DNA of 64,000 nucleotides from Marinomonas shanghaiensis (GCF_003259175.1 NZ_QGOK01000006.1:1-64000), one strand, 5' to 3'. Numbered from the stretch's first letter, positions 10,456 to 20,583 are shown. The notes: generated by a model not told the origin, from the letters alone. Numbers and translations are program-made.

Positions 10456-11721
10456 TTATTTATTTTTGCCTTTCATTGACTCAAAGAACTCATCGTTGGT
10501 TTGAGTGACTTTCAAGCGATCAATTAAGAACTCGGTTGCTGCTACATCTTCCATAGGATTCAATAGTTTGCGAAGAATCCACATGCGTTGTAGTTCGTCT
10601 TCAGAGGTCAATAAGTCTTCACGACGAGTACCAGAGCGACGAATATTGATGGCAGGGAACGTTCGTTTTTCAGCAATTTTGCGGTCTAGATGCAATTCGG
10701 AGTTACCAGTACCTTTAAATTCTTCAAAGATAACTTCGTCCATTTTAGAGCCAGTATCCACAAGCGCCGTCGCGATAATAGTCAAACTACCGCCTTCTTC
10801 AATGTTACGAGCTGCACCAAAGAAACGTTTTGGGCGCTCCAATGCGTTTGCGTCCACACCACCCGTTAATACTTTGCCTGATGAAGGAATAACCGTGTTA
10901 TAGGCACGAGCCAGACGAGTAATGGAATCGAGTAGGATAACAACGTCGCGTTTGTGCTCAACCAAGCGTTTTGCTTTTTCGATTACCATTTCAGCCACTT
11001 GCACATGGCGTGCTGGTGGTTCATCAAACGTAGAGGCAACCACTTCACCGCGAACGGTACGAGACATTTCGGTTACTTCTTCAGGACGTTCGTCAATCAG
11101 TAACACGATTAGATGACATTCAGGGTTGTTACGAGTAATGGCGTTAGCAATATTCTGCAACATGAAGGTTTTACCCGCTTTTGGCGGAGAAACAACCAAG
11201 GCACGTTGTCCTTTACCCATCGGAGCTACAAGATCAATGATACGTGACGTGACGTCTTCAGTAGAGCCATTTCCGGCTTCCATTAGCAGACGTTCATCAG
11301 GGAATAAAGGTGTTAAGTTTTCAAAAAGGATTTTATTGCGAACGCTTTCAGGTTTATCAAAGTTGATTTCGTTGACTTTGAGTAGTGCAAAGTAACGTTC
11401 ACCATCTTTCGGCGGGCGGATCTTGCCGGAGATGGTATCCCCTGTACGTAAGTTAAAGCGTCTAATTTGGCTTGGCGATACATAAATATCGTCAGGACCT
11501 GCTAAGTAAGAACTGTCAGGTGAACGTAAAAAGCCAAAGCCATCTTGAAGAATCTCTAAGATACCGTCGCCGTATATGTCTTCCCCACCTTTTGCATGAC
11601 GCTTTAGGATCGAGAAAATAACATCTTGTTTACGGGAACGAGCCATGTTTTCCAGGCCCATCTCTGATGCGATGTCTAAAAGTTCGTGTACTGATTTCTG
11701 TTTTAAGTCGGTAAGGTTCAT
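10456..11721 (-). CDS. rho: Transcription termination factor Rho
   Basis: Rho is a hexameric RNA-dependent ATPase that terminates untranslated transcripts. It has the normal length of 421 aa. The N-terminal helix bundle ([16 protein letters not shown]) and the RNA-binding domain ([18 protein letters not shown]) are followed by Walker [10 protein letters not shown] near residue 180 and by [11 protein letters not shown] with the secondary RNA-binding Q/R loops. No trxA is found upstream; the neighbour is ppx, divergently transcribed across a long gap of 535 bp, which probably carries a leader region for rho. Confidence 0.98.
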   Translation of the reverse strand: MNLTDLKQKSVHELLDIASEMGLENMARSRKQDVIFSILKRHAKGGEDIYGDGILEILQDGFGFLRSPDSSYLAGPDDIYVSPSQIRRFNLRTGDTISGKIRPPKDGERYFALLKVNEINFDKPESVRNKILFENLTPLFPDERLLMEAGNGSTEDVTSRIIDLVAPMGKGQRALVVSPPKAGKTFMLQNIANAITRNNPECHLIVLLIDERPEEVTEMSRTVRGEVVASTFDEPPARHVQVAEMVIEKAKRLVEHKRDVVILLDSITRLARAYNTVIPSSGKVLTGGVDANALERPKRFFGAARNIEEGGSLTIIATALVDTGSKMDEVIFEEFKGTGNSELHLDRKIAEKRTFPAINIRRSGTRREDLLTSEDELQRMWILRKLLNPMEDVAATEFLIDRLKVTQTNDEFFESMKGKNK

Positions 11722-12256
11722 AAACGGGTTTTGTATTAGCTCATTTGAGGAATATTGACGGAATTAGAGTTAATCAATAAGTAACAATAATGTGTGTCTG
11801 GAAGTATCTTACAATGTATCAGCTACTCGGCATAAAAAAACACAAAACAAGACGGTTATAAAACTTTTGTTCTGGTTTAAATCAGCCCGGATAGGGCAAA
11901 GCCAATACAGCGCGAAACAATTTGATTGGGATCTAGGCAGTGACCTGCTTATTGCTTTGTCACTTTCAAGACCATCCATACTATAGTTCGACTTAAAGGC
12001 GAGGTCTATAGTGAAAATCAGGAAAAAAACAATTTCTGGTAATTTTTTGATCAAACTCACGGTTTTTGTGCCTTTAGAAGAGACGGTTTTCTGTGTTAAG
12101 TGCTTAATAGACCTTGCTTTTCGGAAAAAGTGGGTCAGTGTCGCGAAAAATTCATAAAATACTCGGGTTTTTTTGCTGTCATGTTGCCAATGACATAGGC
12201 AAGGAACTGATATACTCTTGCATCTAATAAGACTTCTGCAATATAAGGCTTTCTGA
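11722..12256. other. Intergenic region between divergent rho and ppx
   Basis: No supportable gene is seen in these 535 bp; short frames on both strands lack good starts and codon character. The region is AT-rich and must carry the promoters of both genes. The length in front of rho is compatible with the long autoregulated leader known for rho in enterics, but no specific element could be identified. Confidence 0.5.
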
Positions 12257-13774
12257 ATGCAATCACTTTTTTTGCAACAATCTCATGACTTTCCTTTTGA
12301 AAAAATTGCGGCTATAGATCTGGGCTCAAACAGCTTTCACATGGTGATCGCTCAAGTGACTCATGGGCAATTGCGTATCACCGGAGAATTTGGTGAAAAA
12401 GTTCAACTGGCGGCTGGCTTAGTGGATGGCCGTTTAGATGACGCATCTCAGCAACGAGGCTTAGAGTGTTTAGCTCAGTTTGCACAAGTGATCGAAGATC
12501 TCCCGCCCGGTTCTGTTCGTGTGGTTGGTACCAATGCGCTAAGGGTGGCCAAAAATCGATACGATTTTATTGGCAAAGCCATGGACATAATGAGCCATCC
12601 GGTTGAAATCATTGCAGGTCGTGAAGAGGCTCGTTTGATTTATGTGGGTGTCTCAAGAACCATGGATCATGGTGATGCTAAGAGGCTGGTTGTTGATATT
12701 GGTGGCGGTAGTACCGAATTTATTATCGGTAAACAACTTGAGCCGATATTAACAGAAAGTCTTCACATGGGCTGTGTGAGCTTTAAACAACGTTTTTTTG
12801 ACGACGGTAGCATCAATAAATCCAATTTTCAGAAGGCTGTTACGGCGGCTCGTTTAGAGCTTTTAAGCATTCAAGACGATTATCTTGATGAGACATGGGA
12901 CGTAGCAATCGGCTCTTCTGGCACAGTGAAAGCGGCTTTTAATATTGTTAAGGAGAACAATTGGAGTAAGAAGGGCATCACGTTAAAAAATCTGAAACAA
13001 ATTCAAAAAGCGCTGTTTTCAGCAGGCCATATCGATAATCTCGATTTGCCAGGCCTGAAACCTGAACGCAAAGTGACCTTTGCTGCGGGTATTGCGATTT
13101 TAACCGCGGTATTTGAATGTTTTGATATTAAGCAGATGGATTTCTCTAACGGTGCGTTAAGAGAAGGGGTGCTTTACGACATCATGGGACGTTACGCTGA
13201 AACGGATATTCGTGAACGTACCGTGAACTATATGTTGAACCAATACCATATTGATACTGAGCAGGCAAAACTGGTCACGCACACAGCGTTATCAGCACTC
13301 GCTCAAGTGAAAGATGATTGGAATTTGAACAGCATTTCCAGTGAAGATTTATTGCGTTGGTCTGGATTGCTCCATGAAGTCGGGGCTGGCATTTCGCACA
13401 GTCGCTATCACAAACATGGCGCTTACATCATTAGTGAGTCTGATATGCCCGGCTTCTCTCAACAGGAGCAGCAGGCCCTAGCAAACTTAATTTTACGACA
13501 TCGTCGAAAGTTCAGCCAATCTTTGGATTATCGTTTTACCAAAAGTGACCAGCAAGATTTAGACCGATTGTCGATACTCTTAAGGCTGTCAATCTTGTTG
13601 CATCACGACAGAAAAGAGGGCGATATGCCGATTTTTACTTTGAAAGCGAATGAAAAGAGTTTGCATGCCGAATTCTTGCCCGAGTGGCTAAATAATCGAC
13701 CTTTAACCTTGGCTAACTTACAGCGTGAAGCTGAATCTTTAGTCAGTGATGGATACAGTTTGACCTTTAGTTAA
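12257..13774 (+). CDS. ppx: Exopolyphosphatase
   Basis: A Ppx/GppA family phosphatase that removes terminal phosphate from polyphosphate (or pppGpp). The 505 aa include an actin-like N-terminal domain with AAIDLGSNSFHMVIA near residue 20 and VVDIGGGSTEFI near residue 145. An HD-like C-terminal domain follows (LLHEVGAGISHSRYHKHGAYI). The length and the C-terminal domain fit long-type Ppx. It is divergent from rho. No terminator is obvious between it and the convergent small gene that follows. Confidence 0.93.
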   Translation: MQSLFLQQSHDFPFEKIAAIDLGSNSFHMVIAQVTHGQLRITGEFGEKVQLAAGLVDGRLDDASQQRGLECLAQFAQVIEDLPPGSVRVVGTNALRVAKNRYDFIGKAMDIMSHPVEIIAGREEARLIYVGVSRTMDHGDAKRLVVDIGGGSTEFIIGKQLEPILTESLHMGCVSFKQRFFDDGSINKSNFQKAVTAARLELLSIQDDYLDETWDVAIGSSGTVKAAFNIVKENNWSKKGITLKNLKQIQKALFSAGHIDNLDLPGLKPERKVTFAAGIAILTAVFECFDIKQMDFSNGALREGVLYDIMGRYAETDIRERTVNYMLNQYHIDTEQAKLVTHTALSALAQVKDDWNLNSISSEDLLRWSGLLHEVGAGISHSRYHKHGAYIISESDMPGFSQQEQQALANLILRHRRKFSQSLDYRFTKSDQQDLDRLSILLRLSILLHHDRKEGDMPIFTLKANEKSLHAEFLPEWLNNRPLTLANLQREAESLVSDGYSLTFS

Positions 13775-13797
13775 GGTCGGCCATCATCAAGTATCGA

Positions 13798-14112
13798 TCA
13801 AGCTAATTTATCAATTGATCGATACAAAGCGGCGACTTCTTCTCGTTGTAATCCCGTAATACGAGAAAGTCGTCCTATGCTTGATGAAATTTGAACAGAC
13901 TCTTTTCCCTCTTGTTCTTTTTCTTCCTTTTTATCGGTATCAGTATCGCTTTGGCGCTGCGTCAACATCCATTGTTGTTTTGCACTGTCCGATAATTGAA
14001 CGCTATCTTGCTGTCTTTGAACATCTGAACGCACATTGCCGTCTGTCTGTGCAGGTTGCACAGGCAAATACAAACGATTGTTTGAGATGGGAGATATTGA
14101 CACAACAGCCAC
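13798..14112 (-). CDS. Hypothetical low-complexity protein
   Basis: A 104-aa protein with an alternative GTG start; I do not recognise it. The middle is very rich in Gln, Asp, Lys and Glu (DTDTDKKEEKEQEGKE), which suggests disorder. The C-terminus (SIGRLSRITGLQREEVAALYRSIDKL) could form two helices. There is no signal peptide or membrane segment. It converges on ppx with a gap of about 23 bp. It has no clear ribosome-binding site, so its reality is moderately supported. Confidence 0.5.
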   Translation of the reverse strand: MAVVSISPISNNRLYLPVQPAQTDGNVRSDVQRQQDSVQLSDSAKQQWMLTQRQSDTDTDKKEEKEQEGKESVQISSSIGRLSRITGLQREEVAALYRSIDKLA

Positions 14113-14202
14113 CTGATAATGATGAAAAGACGCGCCTTAAGAATAGTATAAAAAACAATCAATGTGTATTTTTGTTGCTAGATTCTTAAATGTATCGGTT
14201 AG

Positions 14203-14334
14203 GGAAGGTACAAATAAGCCTACATCCTTTGTTTAACACCCCAAAAATAGAACCACTACTCACATTCGGTACTCGCCTCGAATAGTAAATTTTTATCCAC
14301 ATGCTGAGGCAAGAGGGCTTGTTTGTACTTTTCC
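14203..14334. mobile_element. MITE-like element with IS5-type terminal inverted repeats
   Basis: About 20-bp imperfect inverted repeats bound 132 bp with no gene. The left end reads GGAAGGTACAAATAAGCC and the right end, read inward on the minus strand, GGAAAAGTACAAACAAGCCC. The ends resemble those I recall for IS5-family elements (GGAAGGTGCGAA[T/C]AAG). The trinucleotide TAG flanks both sides (14200-14202 and 14335-14337), consistent with a short target duplication. It lies in the 478-bp gap between the small hypothetical gene and the tubulin-like gene. No transposase is present. Confidence 0.6.
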
Positions 14335-14590
14335 TAGAAATAGGGAAGTAATGGGCTTTTGTTTATGGCTTTACGTATAGACCGCAATAGATCCGCGTCA
14401 ATTTAAATTTATTTTATCTTCTCATTCACCATATTAGTGTCATTGCCATATAAGGATGATATTGTTTGCACATTGTTATCAATTTGATGACTAAAGAACA
14501 ATGCATTTAACAGGTGTAAGGTCTGCTTTATCGCGTAAATCGCGTGAATGACTATCTGTTGTCAGTCGTTTGCTTCAAAAAGGATGCCGC

Positions 14591-16618
14591 ATGAGCCAAG
14601 AAAATCTTCCAATAGAACATCTTTATTTTACTGAGACAAACCTAGAACAAATCTTAGAAAATCTAGACGTTGTTCGTAATCGAATCCACCCACAGGCAAC
14701 AGATGATGAAGGCGTAAATGAGCAGGTGTTTCCATCTGTTTGCCTGATAGGTCTAGGGCGATGTGGCTCTAATATCGCTTTGGATGTTGCGTCGTTGGTA
14801 TACGATGCAAGAACCAACTATATGCGAGAGGTGGAAAGCCAAGAAATACTTGAAAATGAAAGTGAATTCCGCCCTATGCGCTGGATTCGCAAACACTTGC
14901 CGCTAGAAGGCAAAGATGGTTTTAAACCTGTTTTCTTGATTGAGCCAATCGTTTTATTGGGTGACTTGGATAAGGACATAGAAGGGCGAATTCGCTTTTC
15001 TAATCAAGAAGGAAGGACCAAGTTCTTAGAAGAATACACTAAGCTCCAGATCATGGATCTGTCTGAAGTACATGCTGGTGGCGCGGGTAATGCGCCGATT
15101 TTAGGGCAGTATCTCGCTAAAATTATCTTGAATAAAGATGCCACAACCTTTCGCAATGAAAACTGGAAACAAATGCATTCCTACTTGGTTGACTCCTGCG
15201 GCATCAAAGCCAATCAATCACGTTTATATTTTTACATTTTCAGTGCGGGCGGTGGTACAGGGTCTGGTATGGCCTCTGAGTTTGGCCTAGCGCAACAGTT
15301 CTCTTATCTGAGCAAGACCTTTGATTATCGATCAGACCAGAGCAAGATGGCGGATAAACGTCATAGTTTTGTGTTTGAGCCAATTTTTACCTCCGGCATT
15401 TGTATTTTACCGAATATATCGGGCAAAAATGTTGAGATTTCTGAAGCCTTACACATCAACGCTGGGCGTTTGCTAACGAAATACATATCGGAAGAATGGA
15501 ACTTTTCTTACAACGAAGAGCGTGAAGAAGATGAAATGCCTGCGGATGTGATGGAGCGCATTCGTCCATGGAACTCCATGATGCTAATTTCTAACGACAT
15601 CATGCGCTATGCAGAAGAGGAAGATGGCGGAGACGCTGATAGCATTGATGTTAACACCATGGAAAAATACGCTAATCAGTATATTTCTCAGCAAATCTTC
15701 AACATTTTAACCGCTCAAGCGGTGACAACGGATTACGATGAAGATTACTTCCGTCGAGCAGGCATTGATATTGCTGAAACCATCCGTTTAGATGCGAACG
15801 ATTTGTTTATGAGTTTGGCTGGCCCTGTTGCCGTTGCTTATGCTGAAAGTGTTGTCAGCGAAAGTACACGTCAAGACAGTGTGGATATTGACGATCTATT
15901 TTGTCGCTCCATTGAACTGCCTCACTTTAACAGTGACACATCAGCGATTGAAGGGGTAAGCGTATTGCCGGTTGAGTCTGAGCGATACCGTGAAGCCATC
16001 AAGAACTATCGAAAAAGCGGTTACGATGCGACTACGCTGAATCACCTGCATTTCTTTAAAAATTGTTCGTCTATTGTATCGATTATTTCGTTGCCACGAG
16101 ACTACAAATTGTCTTTCACCGCGTTAAATCGTCTCAAAATGCACTTAAACCGTTTGTGTCCGAATACCACCTTAAAGCGTTATGCGTTGGTTATTGGCGC
16201 ATCGGCTAACTTGTCATTGACGACGCTCATTGCAAAAAGCCCATGTTTAAGCGACGATTTTTTGACGCTCATGGTAGCCTATATGAAACGTTGTTTCGCC
16301 CGTGATGATTACCGATATACAGATGAAATAGACAAAGCAATCATAAAAATGATTCAAGAAGATGATTTTGATGAGACTTTGATCGAAAAGTTTTTCTCGA
16401 CTTATGAAAACCCAGCGAAAATTTTAGACACCAACTGGTATGCAATTAAGCCCATGTACGAGAAAAAGTACCGTGAACTGATTGATAATAATCAGCGTTT
16501 CGTGTCGATCAATGACATTCGTTTAGACATAAATAATGTCAAAAATGCGATCAAATATCTGCGTGAAATTTATCGTCATCGTATTAGTAAAACCAATGTA
16601 CTTACATTGAATGGCTAG
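14591..16618 (+). CDS. Tubulin-like (Tubulin_2 type) GTPase-fold protein
   Basis: A 675-aa soluble protein carrying the tubulin/FtsZ signature GGGTGSG at residues 220-226. An N-terminal nucleotide-loop strand IGLGRCGSN sits near residues 53-61, and HAGGAGNAPILGQ near 161-173. This layout matches bacterial tubulin-like proteins (Pfam Tubulin_2) rather than FtsZ: the N-terminal half has a long insertion before the signature, and there is no FtsZ C-terminal tail peptide. GTP binding and polymerisation are inferred, not shown. The start at 14591 is favoured over 14570 because AAAAGGA lies at the right distance. It is a single-gene unit between a MITE and the Amt fusion gene, closed by a terminator. 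No partner gene is adjacent. Confidence 0.75.
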   Translation: MSQENLPIEHLYFTETNLEQILENLDVVRNRIHPQATDDEGVNEQVFPSVCLIGLGRCGSNIALDVASLVYDARTNYMREVESQEILENESEFRPMRWIRKHLPLEGKDGFKPVFLIEPIVLLGDLDKDIEGRIRFSNQEGRTKFLEEYTKLQIMDLSEVHAGGAGNAPILGQYLAKIILNKDATTFRNENWKQMHSYLVDSCGIKANQSRLYFYIFSAGGGTGSGMASEFGLAQQFSYLSKTFDYRSDQSKMADKRHSFVFEPIFTSGICILPNISGKNVEISEALHINAGRLLTKYISEEWNFSYNEEREEDEMPADVMERIRPWNSMMLISNDIMRYAEEEDGGDADSIDVNTMEKYANQYISQQIFNILTAQAVTTDYDEDYFRRAGIDIAETIRLDANDLFMSLAGPVAVAYAESVVSESTRQDSVDIDDLFCRSIELPHFNSDTSAIEGVSVLPVESERYREAIKNYRKSGYDATTLNHLHFFKNCSSIVSIISLPRDYKLSFTALNRLKMHLNRLCPNTTLKRYALVIGASANLSLTTLIAKSPCLSDDFLTLMVAYMKRCFARDDYRYTDEIDKAIIKMIQEDDFDETLIEKFFSTYENPAKILDTNWYAIKPMYEKKYRELIDNNQRFVSINDIRLDINNVKNAIKYLREIYRHRISKTNVLTLNG

Positions 16619-16642
16619 TCGTTGATCATTCATTAGTATTGG

Positions 16643-16675
16643 AAAAGGCAGCTCAGTGGAGTTGCCTTTTTTTTC
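16643..16675 (+). terminator. Terminator of the tubulin-like gene
   Basis: AAAAGGCAGCTC / GAGTTGCCTTTT stem (one G-T pair) followed by a run of Ts, 25 bp after the stop codon. Confidence 0.85.
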
Positions 16676-16895
16676 GCGCGATAAAAGCCAAACACACTAT
16701 AGTTGGCTTAACTATTGAATGATCAAGGGTAGGTTCTGATCGCGGCCTGATTTTTGTATTTTTAAGCTTGTATGGTGCTGATGCTTCGTAATATACCTTT
16801 GTATGTCCGCGTAACACGCGGTATTGTTCAGCGTGTCCGCACCGTGTTGTTTGGCGTGAGTCTTTTTGGTGCAGTAGTCACCGTTTAGGATGTAT

Positions 16896-19800
16896 ATGGC
16901 AGAATTTTATTGGTTATTGATCGCATCCGCGTTTGTTTTCATGATGCAAGCTGGATTTTTGTGTTTAGAAAGTGGCCGTATTCGCAGCAAAAATAGTATT
17001 AACGTTGCGGCAAAAAACATATCCGATTTTATTATATCGACCGCCATATTTTGGCTATTTGGTTTTGGCATCATGTTTGGCGATTCTGTGGCTGGATTGT
17101 TTGGTGTCAGTGAATTCTTTTTTGATGCGCAGCATTCTCCTTGGCAAATTAGCTTTTTCATTTTTCAAATGATGTTTTGTGGGACGGCCGCAACCCTAAC
17201 CTCGGGTGCTGTTGCGGAACGCATGACATTTATGGGTTATTTAGCCATTACGATTGTGCTCAGTGCTCTGATTTATCCCATTGTCGGTCATTGGGTGTGG
17301 TCTGGAGTGTATCCTTCCGAAGGGCCTCTTGGCTGGCTCGAGGCGCTTGGCTTTATTGATTTCGCAGGCTCTACTGTGGTGCATTCCGTCGGTGGCTGGG
17401 TGGCGTTAGCGGCTATTATCATTATCGGTCCGCGTATAGGGCGTTTTGAAGAAGGAATACGTTTACCACCTGGAAATAATCTGCCTTTGTCTGCATTAGG
17501 AACCTTATTAATATGGTTTGGCTGGATTGGCTTTAATGGTGGCAGCACACTGTCACTTAATAACGATGTGCCGTTAATTATCTTAAATACTTTTATGTCT
17601 GCCGCATGGGGCGGTTTAGTGGCGGCGTCAATTAATTATTGGCGTGACGGTTATGTTGAAGTTGGGTTTGTGTTAAATGGCACTATTGCGGGGTTAGTAG
17701 GGATTACGGCTTCTTGTCATGTGGTTTCGCCGGGGGCCTCGGTGATTATTGGTAGCGTGTCCGGTGTGATTGTCTACTTCGGCAGTATTTTGATGGCACG
17801 TTGGCGTTTGGATGATGCCCTCGACGTGGTGCCAGCGCATTTATTCGCCGGAATATGGGGAACCTTGAGCGTGGCCTTATTTGGTCAAACGGACAGAATT
17901 GATAACGGTCTTAGTACCATAGAACAGCTTGGCGTGCAGGCCTTAGGCATTGTGGTGATTGGTTTGTATTGCTTTGTGGTAGGTTATGCCGCCATGTGGA
18001 TACTCAATCGCGTTATGCCGCTCCGTGCCAGCAAAGAGCAGGAGGAGCAAGGTCTCAATGTCGCTGAGCATCGTGCTACGACCGAACTATTTGATTTGCT
18101 TACTTCCATGCAGTATCAACAGAATAATGCCGATTTTTCTAAGCCAGTTCCGGAAGAGCCTTTTACCGAAGTTGGGCAAATCGCCCGTAAATACAATCAG
18201 GTGATTCATCGTGTTAATAGCGAAATTGCGCAACGAGATGATGCTCTCATGCGTTTTCAAGAAAGTGAAATGCGCAAATCTGCTATTCTAAATTCGTCCA
18301 TGGATTGTATTGTTACCATTAATCGCTTTGGTTCTGTTATGGAATTCAATCCTGCTGCTGAGCGCACTTTTGGTTGTCTTAAAAAGCAAGTGGAAGGAAA
18401 AAGCTTTATTGGTCTGTTTATACTGGAAGCAGATAGGAAAAAGATTTTTGAAAGTCTTAACTCAGGCTTCTCAACGTCTAATGGTTTGATTTTAAATCGA
18501 CGTAACCCATTCCGCCTGCAACGCAGTCCTAACAATGACTTTCCGGCAGAGATTGCCATTACAAAGGCAAATACAGATGCATCACAAGAGAGTGAGTACA
18601 CACTTCACATTAGGGATATGACGCGTCACGTTAAGCTGCAAGAGCGCTTAAAGTTTCTCGCCTACAGCGATCCATTGACCAGTTTGTATAATCGTACTTA
18701 TCTCATGGATTCTCTTATCAGTGCTTTGTTGTTTGCTACTAAGCAAAAAACATCCGTTGGTTTACTGTTTTTAGATTTGGATAATTTTAAGATTATCAAC
18801 GACACCTTAGGGCACAAAGCGGGTGATGAATTATTGTGCGAAGTAGCCAGACGTTTAATTGCGGTCTCGGATCAATTTGATGTGATTGCTCGCTGGGGCG
18901 GTGACGAATTTGTTTTCATGATGACAGACAATGTAACAGAAAGTCGCTTAGCCAAACGGGCACAGCAAATTTTAGAAGCAATGCGTGCACCAGTGCATTT
19001 GAATGAACAGTATTTTACCATTCCAACAAGTATAGGCATTGCCTATACCACAGAGCACAGTTTGGATGCCGATAAGCTGATCCAACAAGCGGATATTGCT
19101 ATGTACTGGGCAAAAGAAAAAGGGCGGGATAATGCGCAGTTTTTTACCCCAGAGATGGCCAATATCGTCACGAAAAAATTTGGTTTTGAGAAAGAAATCA
19201 ATGACGCGCTGACACATGACCAATTTTCCCTAGTGTTTCAGCCGAAAGTCTGGATGAAGAAAGATACTATTCTTGGTTTAGAAGCGCTGATTCGTTGGAA
19301 CCATCCAACCAAGGGCATTATTTCACCTGCCGATTTTATTCCTATTGCAGAAGAATCTAACCTAATTGTTAAGATTGACGAATGGGTAATAGATCAGGCG
19401 TTACAGCAGCAAAAAGTGTGGCGTGACCAAGGGCTGGTGAACCTTCCCATTTCTGTTAACCTCTCTGGCAGACATCTGGTCTCAGACTCGCTGGTGGCTT
19501 TCGTTTCAGAAAAGTTAGCGCAATACAATTTATCAGGAAATCTGTTAGAAGTTGAAATCACCGAAGGGGTGTTATTACAAGATATCCAGCGCTGCATTGC
19601 GGTGATGGCGGAGCTTAAAGCTTTAGATATCAAAATATCGGTGGATGATTTCGGCACGGGCTATTCCTCCTTGAGTTACTTAAAGCGTCTTCCTTTAGAT
19701 ATTTTGAAGATTGACCAGTCATTTGTGGAAGAGTGTGACAGCCACACAGAAGACGCCAAAATCTGTGAGACGATCATTCACCTAGCGCGAAGTTTGGAAT

Positions 19801-19952
19801 TGGGGATCGTTGCTGAGGGTGTTGAAACCGCTCAGCAAGCCGATATGTTACAGTCATTAGGATGCGAAGTTTTTCAAGGCTATTATTTCTATAAGCCAAT
19901 GAAAAGCAGTGACGTCGCTTTATTGCTTAGCGAGGAGAGTGTGGAGGCTTAG
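16896..19952 (+). CDS. Ammonium transporter fused to PAS-GGDEF-EAL
   Basis: A 1018-aa fusion. Residues 1 to about 395 are a complete Amt/Rh-type channel with some eleven membrane segments (MQAGFLCLESGRIRSKNS; the TSGAVAERM and HSVGGWVALA motifs). A linker and a PAS domain follow (SILNSSMDCIVTINRFGSVMEFNPAAERTFG is the PAS core region), then GGDEF with RWGGDEF and EAL with LEALIRW. The EAL catalytic set looks intact: SVNLS, EITEG, DDFGTGYSS, LKIDQSF and AEGVET. The position of the RxxD inhibitory site before GGDEF reads DQFD, so product inhibition may be absent. It probably couples ammonium sensing or flux to cyclic-di-GMP turnover at the membrane (inference). The second ATG (16896) has the better-spaced AGGA. 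Its 3' end overlaps convergent mrpG by 26 bp. Confidence 0.93.
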   Translation: MAEFYWLLIASAFVFMMQAGFLCLESGRIRSKNSINVAAKNISDFIISTAIFWLFGFGIMFGDSVAGLFGVSEFFFDAQHSPWQISFFIFQMMFCGTAATLTSGAVAERMTFMGYLAITIVLSALIYPIVGHWVWSGVYPSEGPLGWLEALGFIDFAGSTVVHSVGGWVALAAIIIIGPRIGRFEEGIRLPPGNNLPLSALGTLLIWFGWIGFNGGSTLSLNNDVPLIILNTFMSAAWGGLVAASINYWRDGYVEVGFVLNGTIAGLVGITASCHVVSPGASVIIGSVSGVIVYFGSILMARWRLDDALDVVPAHLFAGIWGTLSVALFGQTDRIDNGLSTIEQLGVQALGIVVIGLYCFVVGYAAMWILNRVMPLRASKEQEEQGLNVAEHRATTELFDLLTSMQYQQNNADFSKPVPEEPFTEVGQIARKYNQVIHRVNSEIAQRDDALMRFQESEMRKSAILNSSMDCIVTINRFGSVMEFNPAAERTFGCLKKQVEGKSFIGLFILEADRKKIFESLNSGFSTSNGLILNRRNPFRLQRSPNNDFPAEIAITKANTDASQESEYTLHIRDMTRHVKLQERLKFLAYSDPLTSLYNRTYLMDSLISALLFATKQKTSVGLLFLDLDNFKIINDTLGHKAGDELLCEVARRLIAVSDQFDVIARWGGDEFVFMMTDNVTESRLAKRAQQILEAMRAPVHLNEQYFTIPTSIGIAYTTEHSLDADKLIQQADIAMYWAKEKGRDNAQFFTPEMANIVTKKFGFEKEINDALTHDQFSLVFQPKVWMKKDTILGLEALIRWNHPTKGIISPADFIPIAEESNLIVKIDEWVIDQALQQQKVWRDQGLVNLPISVNLSGRHLVSDSLVAFVSEKLAQYNLSGNLLEVEITEGVLLQDIQRCIAVMAELKALDIKISVDDFGTGYSSLSYLKRLPLDILKIDQSFVEECDSHTEDAKICETIIHLARSLELGIVAEGVETAQQADMLQSLGCEVFQGYYFYKPMKSSDVALLLSEESVEA

Positions 19953-20304
19953 TCGATTTTCGGTCTCGAATCGTCTCCATTAGCTCTTGGCCTTGCGTTT
20001 TATCGATAGGTTTGGTGCGAAAATGTAACGCTGTTTTAGCAATCATGTTGGCAGCAACAGGTGCTGTGATTAACAAAAACAGTGTAATTAAGAGTTCTTG
20101 AATTGAAAGAAACCCTTTTAGGTGGCTTTGAAAAATCATCGATGCTATCAACACCCCAGTAATACCAAGAGTGGACGCTTTCGTGGGGCTGTGCAAGCGC
20201 ATATAAATATCAGGCAAACGCACTAGCCCATAAGAACCGATTAACAGAAAAGCACCGCCAGTCAGTAAGGATACGCAAATAATAATTTCGAGATAAAAAG
20301 GCAT
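19927..20304 (-). CDS. mrpG: Mrp antiporter subunit G
   Basis: The last gene of the mrp operon. A 125-aa membrane protein with three hydrophobic segments and the family core LIGSYGLVRLPDIYMRLHSPTKASTLG. MrpG is an accessory subunit of the multi-subunit sodium (or potassium)/proton antiporter. It lies 9 bp after mrpF and its 3' end overlaps the oppositely transcribed Amt fusion gene. Confidence 0.93.
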   Translation of the reverse strand: MPFYLEIIICVSLLTGGAFLLIGSYGLVRLPDIYMRLHSPTKASTLGITGVLIASMIFQSHLKGFLSIQELLITLFLLITAPVAANMIAKTALHFRTKPIDKTQGQELMETIRDRKSTKPPHSPR

Positions 20305-20313
20305 AACTGATCC

Positions 20314-20583
20314 TTATTCTATGATGTCGCCGCGAAGTAAGTATTTACAAAGTGCTGCCGTACTGACGAACCCGAGCATCGCGATTAATACCGCCGCCTC
20401 AAAGTAAAGCGCACTTTTCACGTGTATTCCGTATAACAGAATCAGAGCAATGGCATTGATGTACATGGTGTCCAATGCCAAAATGCGATCTGATGCTGTT
20501 GGCCCTTGTAATAAGCGCCATAAATTCAGAATTAAAGCGATGCAAATACAAATGGCCACAATAATAATGGTATAACTTAGCAT
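20314..20583 (-). CDS. mrpF: Mrp antiporter subunit F
   Basis: 89 aa with three membrane segments and the family motif GPTASDRILALDTMYINAIALI. It overlaps mrpE by 7 bp, consistent with translational coupling within the six-gene operon. Confidence 0.92.
   Translation of the reverse strand: MLSYTIIIVAICICIALILNLWRLLQGPTASDRILALDTMYINAIALILLYGIHVKSALYFEAAVLIAMLGFVSTAALCKYLLRGDIIE

Noticed and set aside
11792-12060. Short frames on both strands in the rho-ppx gap
   Set aside because: No ribosome-binding site or family resemblance; more likely promoter and leader sequence.
16800-16895. Sigma-54 promoter before the Amt fusion gene
   Set aside because: GG and GC elements with correct 10-bp spacing were not found on inspection.
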